A stretch of DNA of 39,235 nt, taken from assembly GCA_016291895.1 (NCBI GenBank), contig JAEEZO010000024.1:1-39235 (forward strand), given 5' to 3'. A program made the translations under genes and the position numbers. Under the pieces are notes generated by a model. That model was not told where the DNA came from. It saw only the letters and a program-made list of their open reading frames with translations, and made no database searches. Positions 34,024 to 39,235 of this stretch are shown one piece after another (the first letter of the stretch is position 1; each line of letters opens with the position of its first letter). Source of the DNA: Caryophanales bacterium. GTDB taxonomy: Bacteria; Bacillota_I; Bacilli_A; RF39; UBA660.

Positions 34024-34709
34024 TGTATTGCTATAAATGTGGAGTTAAATTAGAAGATAGTGAAAACAAATGTCCTTTGTGTCATACAACTTTACCAAAA
34101 GAAAAGAATAGTAATGCTTTATCAGCTTATTCTGATAAAATAGATGACATTGGTAAACATATTAATTTTCGTTATATAACATTATTAATTTTATTATTCT
34201 TATTTATATCTGGTTTTGTTACTTTCTTATGTAATATTTTTATTAATGGTAAACCTACATGGTCAATATATGTTATTGCATCAATTATTTATGTCGCAAC
34301 GCAAGCATCTTTCTTATATTATAAAAACAAATTAATATCAGCGATTCTTAATCTTTTTGGTCTTGAATATTTATTATTCACAATTGCTTATATGAATAAT
34401 GGAATGAACTGGTATTTATATTTAGTTATGCCAAATATCTTTATAATATGGTTACTTGTTGTTTTAACAGTATATTTATTTATTAAGAAAAAGATGCGTT
34501 TTACAAGAGCTGTTTCAACATTTTTATTTACTATTGCGTTAATTCTAATTAGTACAGAAGTCTTAATTGACTTATTCTCTAATAGTGTTGTTAGTTTAAA
34601 ATGGAGTTTATATGCATCTCTTCCAATTTTGATTGTATGTTTAGTTGTATTTGTGATATCATTTAATAGAAAACTAATAAATGAGATTAAGAAAAGGATA
34701 TTTTTATAA
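34023..34709 (+). CDS. DUF6320-like zinc-ribbon membrane protein
   Basis: The 228-residue protein begins with a zinc ribbon (YCYKCGVKLEDSENKCPLCH, Cys at 3, 6, 17, 20 approximately) and continues with six or so membrane helices. This is the arrangement of DUF6320 proteins, often found next to the acyltransferase-like gene upstream. The zinc ribbon would face the cytoplasm. The function is unknown; a role in localising the acyltransferase product or enzyme is an inference. The start overlaps the upstream stop (TAATG), and its stop overlaps the next start. Confidence 0.75.
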   Translation: MYCYKCGVKLEDSENKCPLCHTTLPKEKNSNALSAYSDKIDDIGKHINFRYITLLILLFLFISGFVTFLCNIFINGKPTWSIYVIASIIYVATQASFLYYKNKLISAILNLFGLEYLLFTIAYMNNGMNWYLYLVMPNIFIIWLLVVLTVYLFIKKKMRFTRAVSTFLFTIALILISTEVLIDLFSNSVVSLKWSLYASLPILIVCLVVFVISFNRKLINEIKKRIFL

Positions 34710-35002
34710 TGAAATACAAAGAACTTGAAAAGAGATCTTTAAAACATGCTAATAGTATGGCAATAGGTTATGATAGAGCGTACTATGATAAAATATATAA
34801 TGAATTTTTAATTAAAGAAGTTAATAATTGTTTAAATAATAATAATTTAATTGATATTAATGAAAAAGAATTAGTTAATTTAATAAATATTTATCAAAAG
34901 ATTGATAAAGATCATTATTTAAGTTTTATTGATTCAATTATTAATCATTCAAGAAGAAGATTAGATTATTCTAAAGTTATTGATTTATTTGTAAATAATT
35001 AA
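34709..35002 (+). CDS. small protein of unknown function
   Basis: The 97-residue protein is charged and helical (RSLKHANSMAIGYDRAYYDK, then EKELVNLINIYQKIDKDHYLSFIDSII). No known motif is seen. It starts at the TAATG overlap with the DUF6320 gene, keeps the reading frame throughout, and is followed by a strong terminator, so it is a real last gene of the operon. Confidence 0.6.
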   Translation: MKYKELEKRSLKHANSMAIGYDRAYYDKIYNEFLIKEVNNCLNNNNLIDINEKELVNLINIYQKIDKDHYLSFIDSIINHSRRRLDYSKVIDLFVNN

Positions 35003-35024
35003 ACAAACGAAAGTTTGTTTTTTT
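35001..35024 (+). terminator. Rho-independent terminator with GAAA tetraloop
   Basis: An 8-bp perfect stem, AAACAAAC (35001-35008) with GTTTGTTT (35013-35020), capped by a GAAA (GNRA) tetraloop and followed by T's to 35024. Confidence 0.9.
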
Positions 35025-35036
35025 ATTTTAAAATTA

Positions 35037-35065
35037 TTGTTTAAGTATTCTTATAATGTTATAAT
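35037..35065 (+). promoter_or_regulatory. promoter for the VWA/XpaC/TelA operon
   Basis: TTGTTT (35037-35042), a 17-base spacer and TATAAT (35060-35065). A second TATAAT at 35052-35057 may be an alternative -10. The leader of about 20 bases contains AAAGGGA before ATG 35092. Confidence 0.6.
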
Positions 35066-35091
35066 GAATTATAGAGGTTAAAAGGGATAAT

Positions 35092-36711
35092 ATGAAGGAA
35101 AAAAGAAAAGTTAGTTTAATTGAAATTGTAATTTGGGCAGTAGTTATTATTTATGCTGTTCCCGTTATGATTGGCTTATTTGCAGGTGATACTCCTGATG
35201 ATGATGGTAATGGAAAAGATTATACATATGATAGTAGCAAATTTAATTTGATATCTAGTAGTGAAAACGAAATATTAGATGATGATATTAGAGAATTTGC
35301 TGATAAGAATGATATTGATATTAATATTGTTTATGCAGATACTTTAGATATTATGAGTAAATTAAATAGTGGTGAAAAGTATGATGCTATTTGGTCTGCT
35401 AATTCACTTTGGGTATATCGAACTAATATATCTTTATCAGAGTCTAAATCAATGAGTATTAATCCAGTTATCTTTGGTATTAAAAAGAGTAAAGCAGAAT
35501 CACTTGGATTTGTAGGACGAGATGTTAAGACAAAAGATATTTTGGAAGCTATATCTAATAAAAAATTAAAGTTTAGTATGTCTAATCCAAACAGTACAAA
35601 TAGTGGTGCAGTAGCTTATTTAGGTATTCTATCAACCCTTGCAGGAAACCCTGATGTATTAACACTAGAAATGCTTGAAAGTTCGAAATTAAAAAATGAT
35701 ATGAAAACATTTTTTACGGGACTTGAGAGAACAAGTGGTGATGAAGATTACTTAGAAGAGTTATTCTTAAATGGTGATTATGAAGCCGTTATTTCATATG
35801 AATCATCAATTATTAATATTAATAAAAAATTAGTTAGTGAAGGTAAAGAACCTTTATATGCAATATATCCAGTTGATGGAGTATCTATTTCTGATAGTGT
35901 TCTTGCTTATATTGATAATAAGAATGATAAAAAGAAAGAAGAGTTTTTAAAACTTCAAAATTATTTTTTAAGTAATGATGGACAAAAAATATTAGAACAA
36001 GCAGGAAGAAGAACTTGGTATGGTGGAACAACTGATAAAGCTCCTCGTGATATCTTTAATCCTGATTGGGGAATTGATACAACAAAATATATTTCACCAA
36101 TTAGATATCCTAGTGATGAAGTTATTAATAGAGCTTTATTAATGTATCAAGAAGAATTAAGAAAACCAATTCATGTTGTCTTCTGTTTAGATTATTCAGG
36201 TAGTATGAGAGGAAATGGTTACAAAGAACTTATTAATGCTATGGAATATATTTTCTCTGATCAAGCTAAAGATGATAATATTCAATTTACTTATAAAGAT
36301 AAAATTGATATTCTACCATTTGCTTCAGATGTTAAAGATAGATGGAGTACAGATGACGGAAGCGATACAGATTATTTATTAGATAATATTAAAAGTCATG
36401 AACCATCAGGTAGTACAGCTTTATATTCAGCAACAATTGAAGCATTAGAAATCTTAAGAAAAGAAAATAGTAAATATAATGTATCTGTTATTTTAATGAC
36501 AGATGGTGAAGCTAATGAAAGTGAAAATAATTATACTAGTTTAAGAAATTATTACGAGATGAATGAATTAAATATTCCAGTATTCTCCATAACATTTGGT
36601 GAAGCTGATGAAAGTGAATTACGTAGTATTGCTACTTTAACAAATGGAAAAGTATTTAATGGTAAGAAGGATTTAGTAGAAGCCTTCCGTGAAGTTAGAG
36701 AATATAATTAG
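35092..36711 (+). CDS. solute-binding domain fused to a VWA domain, membrane-anchored
   Basis: The 539-residue protein has one N-terminal membrane helix (about 9-30). Residues about 48-320 resemble a type 2 periplasmic-binding (PBP2) fold: YDAIWSANSLWVYR, then SMSNPNSTNSGAVAYLGIL with the Asn/Ser-rich ligand loop, and YEAVISYESSI near 229-239. A VWA domain follows (about 358-535) with intact MIDAS: DYSGS (367-371), Thr442 in SGSTALYS and Asp471 in MTDGE. Both domains would lie outside the membrane. The fusion suggests ligand sensing coupled to metal-dependent protein binding. First of a four-gene operon with XpaC, a second binding protein and TelA. Confidence 0.75.
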   Translation: MKEKRKVSLIEIVIWAVVIIYAVPVMIGLFAGDTPDDDGNGKDYTYDSSKFNLISSSENEILDDDIREFADKNDIDINIVYADTLDIMSKLNSGEKYDAIWSANSLWVYRTNISLSESKSMSINPVIFGIKKSKAESLGFVGRDVKTKDILEAISNKKLKFSMSNPNSTNSGAVAYLGILSTLAGNPDVLTLEMLESSKLKNDMKTFFTGLERTSGDEDYLEELFLNGDYEAVISYESSIININKKLVSEGKEPLYAIYPVDGVSISDSVLAYIDNKNDKKKEEFLKLQNYFLSNDGQKILEQAGRRTWYGGTTDKAPRDIFNPDWGIDTTKYISPIRYPSDEVINRALLMYQEELRKPIHVVFCLDYSGSMRGNGYKELINAMEYIFSDQAKDDNIQFTYKDKIDILPFASDVKDRWSTDDGSDTDYLLDNIKSHEPSGSTALYSATIEALEILRKENSKYNVSVILMTDGEANESENNYTSLRNYYEMNELNIPVFSITFGEADESELRSIATLTNGKVFNGKKDLVEAFREVREYN

Positions 36712-36719
36712 GTGATATT

Positions 36720-37349
36720 ATGAAGAATTCAAATGTTGTATCAGCAATTGTAGGAAGTGCTTTCTTTGCAGTACCTTATCTAGCTCTTGCAATACCTCTT
36801 GCTCCAGCGTTAGTTATTGGAGCAGCAGCATTTGGTGCAAGTGAATTAATCTTTGCCGGTTCTAAGAAAATAGATTCATTGAGAGAGACTAATCCTAAGT
36901 TATATAATAGAATTGAAAAAGCTAATAGGGATTACAGTTACATTTATTCAATGATACCAAAGATTAATGATAATGAAGTAAAAGCTGATTTAAAAGAAAT
37001 ATGTGAAACAACAGTTAAAATTATTAATGTTGTTGCTAAAGATCCTACAAAAGAAAAAAGTATTACTAATTTCTTTGATTATTATTTACCTGTTTTAGTT
37101 AAAATAATAACAAAGTATGATGATGTTGAAAATAATGAATTAGTTTCTAAAGAAAGTAAAAAGTTTATGTCATCATGTAAAAAAATGATTAGTGAAGTAA
37201 AAGATTCGTTTAAAAAGATTTTATCAAGTATGTATCAAGAAGATTTAGTTGATGCTGATGCTGAAATGAAAGTATTTAATCAAATGTTAAAATCTGAAAG
37301 TTTTAATGAATCAGAACTTAATGTAGAAAGGGATGAAGAAGATGAATAA
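36720..37349 (+). CDS. xpaC: XpaC-like (5-bromo-4-chloroindolyl phosphate hydrolysis) protein
   Basis: The 209-residue protein has a hydrophobic N-terminus (SAIVGSAFFAVPYLALAIPLA and a following Gly/Ala-rich helix to about 47), then a long helical, charged region. This is the layout of XpaC family proteins, which commonly sit beside telA genes in Firmicutes. Despite the name, no phosphatase chemistry is established for the family; a role in envelope or metal stress is favoured. It overlaps the next gene by 8 bases. Confidence 0.7.
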   Translation: MKNSNVVSAIVGSAFFAVPYLALAIPLAPALVIGAAAFGASELIFAGSKKIDSLRETNPKLYNRIEKANRDYSYIYSMIPKINDNEVKADLKEICETTVKIINVVAKDPTKEKSITNFFDYYLPVLVKIITKYDDVENNELVSKESKKFMSSCKKMISEVKDSFKKILSSMYQEDLVDADAEMKVFNQMLKSESFNESELNVERDEEDE

Positions 37350-38535
37350 GAAAACAATAATTGGAATAGTTATCTTTGTTATTTTAGTAGGTGCTATTAT
37401 CTTAATTAAGTCATTAAGTAGTAAGGGAGGAATTCTTGATAACAGCCTAACAACAATTTATGTTGCTACTGGTGGTGGTAAAGAAGACTTCTTAAAAGAT
37501 GAAGAGGTATTAGAAATACTTCGTAAGGAATACAAAATTAATGTTGTATTTGATACTTGGAGTAATAGTAAAACAGTATCAAAACCTTTAATTCGTGAAA
37601 CAATTGGTTTAGGAAATCAAGATATTATTAACCGAATGGAAAATGGAGAAGAGTTTAGTGTTACATCAGAAGGTGTAACAAAGTATGATGCTTTATTCAC
37701 ATCTGATATAAGATATTATGAGTATTATAAACAAGCTCCTGATAAGAGTAAAGGTGAAGCTGATCGTTACACTGTTTTAGGTGGAGGCTTAACTCTTAAT
37801 ACACCAATTGTATTCTATAGTTGGGATAAGATAGTTGATGCCTTAATTCAAAATGGTATTGCTGAAGAAAAAGATGGTGTTTACTATGTAACAGATATGG
37901 ATACTTTAGTAGACTATATCTTAAATGGTAAAAAATGGAAAGATATTGGAGTAACTGATGATATTTATGGAAATGTATCTATTTCATCAATTGACCCAGT
38001 TAAATCTAGTCCCGGAGCTACTTATTATGGACTTTTACTTGCTATCCTATCTAAAGGTGAAGTAAATGAAGCTAATGTTAAAAAGAACATGCCTAAATTA
38101 AAAGAATTATATATTAAGTCTGGTAATATGAAATTTACACCAGCTGATTTGTTCCAAGAATATTTAAGAGCAGGTATGGGAGCTCAAAAGATAATCGTTG
38201 ATTATGAAAAGAGTATTGTTGATTTCTCTAATTCTAATAGAAAAGGTTTTGACCAAGTAAAAGATCGTATTAGAATCCTTTACCCAAAACCAACATCATG
38301 GAATAATCACTGTTATATGTACTTTACAGAAAATGGTGAAATTCTATATAAAGCTTTTGAAGAAAACGAAAGAATTCAACAAATTGCTTGGGAAAAATAT
38401 GGATTTAGAACTGGTGTAACTGGTGGAAAATATGATGTATCTAAAATTGGTATACCTGTTCCACAAGAAATAACTAGTACTGTACCAGGACTTAAAATGA
38501 GTGAATATAATGCTTTAATAGATGGACTTAAATAG
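37342..38535 (+). CDS. second solute-binding protein, membrane-anchored
   Basis: I use ATG 37342, with AAAGGG ending nine bases upstream; ATG 37333 is in frame but sits on that site. The 397-residue protein has an N-terminal membrane helix (about 5-24), no lipobox, and an extracytoplasmic domain of the PBP2 type: TIYVATGGGKEDFL opening, LGGGLTLNTPIVFYSWDKI near 145-165, SISSIDPVKSSPGATYYGLL (a ligand-loop Ser/Gly-rich segment), and YFTENGEILYKAF near the end. It resembles the binding domain of the first gene but without VWA. No permease or ATPase genes are in the operon within the window. Confidence 0.7.
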   Translation: MNKKTIIGIVIFVILVGAIILIKSLSSKGGILDNSLTTIYVATGGGKEDFLKDEEVLEILRKEYKINVVFDTWSNSKTVSKPLIRETIGLGNQDIINRMENGEEFSVTSEGVTKYDALFTSDIRYYEYYKQAPDKSKGEADRYTVLGGGLTLNTPIVFYSWDKIVDALIQNGIAEEKDGVYYVTDMDTLVDYILNGKKWKDIGVTDDIYGNVSISSIDPVKSSPGATYYGLLLAILSKGEVNEANVKKNMPKLKELYIKSGNMKFTPADLFQEYLRAGMGAQKIIVDYEKSIVDFSNSNRKGFDQVKDRIRILYPKPTSWNNHCYMYFTENGEILYKAFEENERIQQIAWEKYGFRTGVTGGKYDVSKIGIPVPQEITSTVPGLKMSEYNALIDGLK

Positions 38536-38546
38536 GAGGTAAGATT

Positions 38547-39235
38547 ATGAATATGAATATTGATTTACAAGATTTTGAAAAGAAAGATGTTGAACTACTA
38601 GTTGCTGGTTCTGAAAAAGTAACTGAAGAAAAAGTAGAAAGCACATTAAACTATGATAATTTAACAGATGAAGAAAAGAAAGCTATTGATGAATTTACAG
38701 CTAAAATTGATGTTAATGATGCTACACAAATTTTACAATTTGGTGCTCAAGCTCAAGATAAAGTTGCAGCATTCTCTGATTCCATTCTTCAAAATGTTAA
38801 AACAAAAGATGTTGGTGATGTTGGTGAATTACTTGCTAACTTAGTAGCTGAAATTAAATCTTTTGATAAAGAAGTAGCTGGAGAAAAAGTAGGTTTCTTT
38901 GAAAAACTATTTGGTGGAGCTAAAAAAGGATTTGATCGTGTTGTAGCAAGATATTCTAAGATTGAAACAAATATTGGTACAATTCAATCTGGTCTTGAAA
39001 AAGATAAGATTCAAATGCTAAAAGATATTAACATCTTTGATGCAATGTATGAAAAGAACTTAGAATATTTTAAAGAAATATCTTTATATATTATTGCAGG
39101 TGATCGTAAACTTAAAGAATTACGTGAAGTAGTTCTTCCTGAACTTCAAAGAAAAGCTCAAGAAACTGGAGAACAATTAGATGTTCAAAAAGTTAATGAT
39201 ATGGAAAATATGATTAACCGTTTTGAAAAGAAAAT
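38547..39235 (+). CDS. telA: TelA-like toxic anion resistance protein (partial, cut by window edge)
   Basis: A reading frame opens at ATG 38547 after an excellent AGGAGGT site (38534-38540) and runs without stop to the window end (229 residues visible). It matches TelA (toxic anion resistance, YceH-like): FTAKIDVNDATQILQFGAQAQDKVAAFSD, then FFEKLFGGAKKGFDR, SKIETNIGTIQSGLEKDKIQ and IYIIAGDRKLKEL, all characteristic of the helical family. Members confer tellurite or cell-wall-stress tolerance in some species; the mechanism is unclear. Its stop lies outside the window. Confidence 0.85.
   Translation, partial: MNMNIDLQDFEKKDVELLVAGSEKVTEEKVESTLNYDNLTDEEKKAIDEFTAKIDVNDATQILQFGAQAQDKVAAFSDSILQNVKTKDVGDVGELLANLVAEIKSFDKEVAGEKVGFFEKLFGGAKKGFDRVVARYSKIETNIGTIQSGLEKDKIQMLKDINIFDAMYEKNLEYFKEISLYIIAGDRKLKELREVVLPELQRKAQETGEQLDVQKVNDMENMINRFEKK

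Noticed and set aside
1..39235. TGA read as tryptophan (Mycoplasma-type code)
   Set aside because: Tryptophans are TGG, and TGA ends several genes at positions expected from operon overlaps (4671, 8422, 9632, 22172).

Overview
The window is about 39 kb of very AT-rich, gene-dense bacterial DNA. TGA acts as a normal stop (for example in the genes ending at 9632 and 22172), tryptophan is TGG, and Shine-Dalgarno sites are of the GGAGG or GGTGAT type. Gene families such as DUF4003, YigZ, DUF2974/Mbeg1-like, DUF6320, YibE/F, TelA/XpaC and 'bacterial surface protein' repeats, with two lipobox lipoproteins and no outer-membrane genes, point to a low-GC Firmicute. My inference is an uncultured, probably anaerobic gut lineage near Bacilli/RF39 or Erysipelotrichia. 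A superoxide reductase supports anaerobic life. I saw no rRNA, tRNA, CRISPR array, insertion sequence or phage gene.

Layout. 1-840: remnant of a broken gene and a minus-strand thymidylate-kinase-like gene. 938-2292: a gene broken by two apparent frameshifts, then a PAP2 phosphatase. 2329-5108: a YibE/YibF membrane pair, an acetyltransferase and a flavodoxin. 5202-6570: a membrane-tethered C39-like peptidase with a coiled-coil partner. 6636-7715: a membrane-bound Xre-type regulator. 7763-8898: a nucleoside phosphorylase-like enzyme coupled to a histidine-phosphatase-like protein with altered catalytic residues. 8970-14844: an eight-gene operon (MmcQ-like, HD hydrolase, Mbeg1-like lipase, Pr6Pr-like membrane protein, acetyltransferase, Nudix, PPP-type phosphatase, DUF4003). 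14909-16396: cardiolipin synthase. 16428-18724 (minus): a DUF2628-like membrane protein with a Gln/Met-rich repeat tail, and YigZ. 18819-22172: lipid kinase, PlsC acyltransferase and a GH13 amylase. 22242-24881: secreted thioredoxin-fold protein, membrane metallophosphatase, GlsB-like protein and a lipoprotein. 24986-28213: a large VWA plus 30-residue-repeat surface protein. 28277-30807: methyltransferase, HD hydrolase, RdgB/HAM1 and superoxide reductase. 30860-35002: YbaK, lipoprotein, deoxyribosyltransferase-like protein, a condensation/acyltransferase-like protein with DUF6320 partner, and a small unknown. 35092 to the right edge: an operon of VWA/solute-binding fusion, XpaC, a second solute-binding protein and TelA, the last cut by the window end.

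Common themes. Several enzymes look like nucleotide or tRNA 'house-cleaning' factors (HD hydrolases, Nudix, RdgB, nucleoside phosphorylase, deoxyribosyltransferase-like, YbaK). Others make or remodel membrane lipid (PAP2, cardiolipin synthase, lipid kinase, PlsC). Genes are packed tightly: stop codons often lie inside terminator hairpins, the next gene's TATAAT box follows the terminator's T-run closely, and many starts overlap the preceding stop. The most interesting unit is the terminal TelA/XpaC/VWA/solute-binding operon, which has two binding proteins and no visible transporter. No intergenic stretch exceeds 300 bases.
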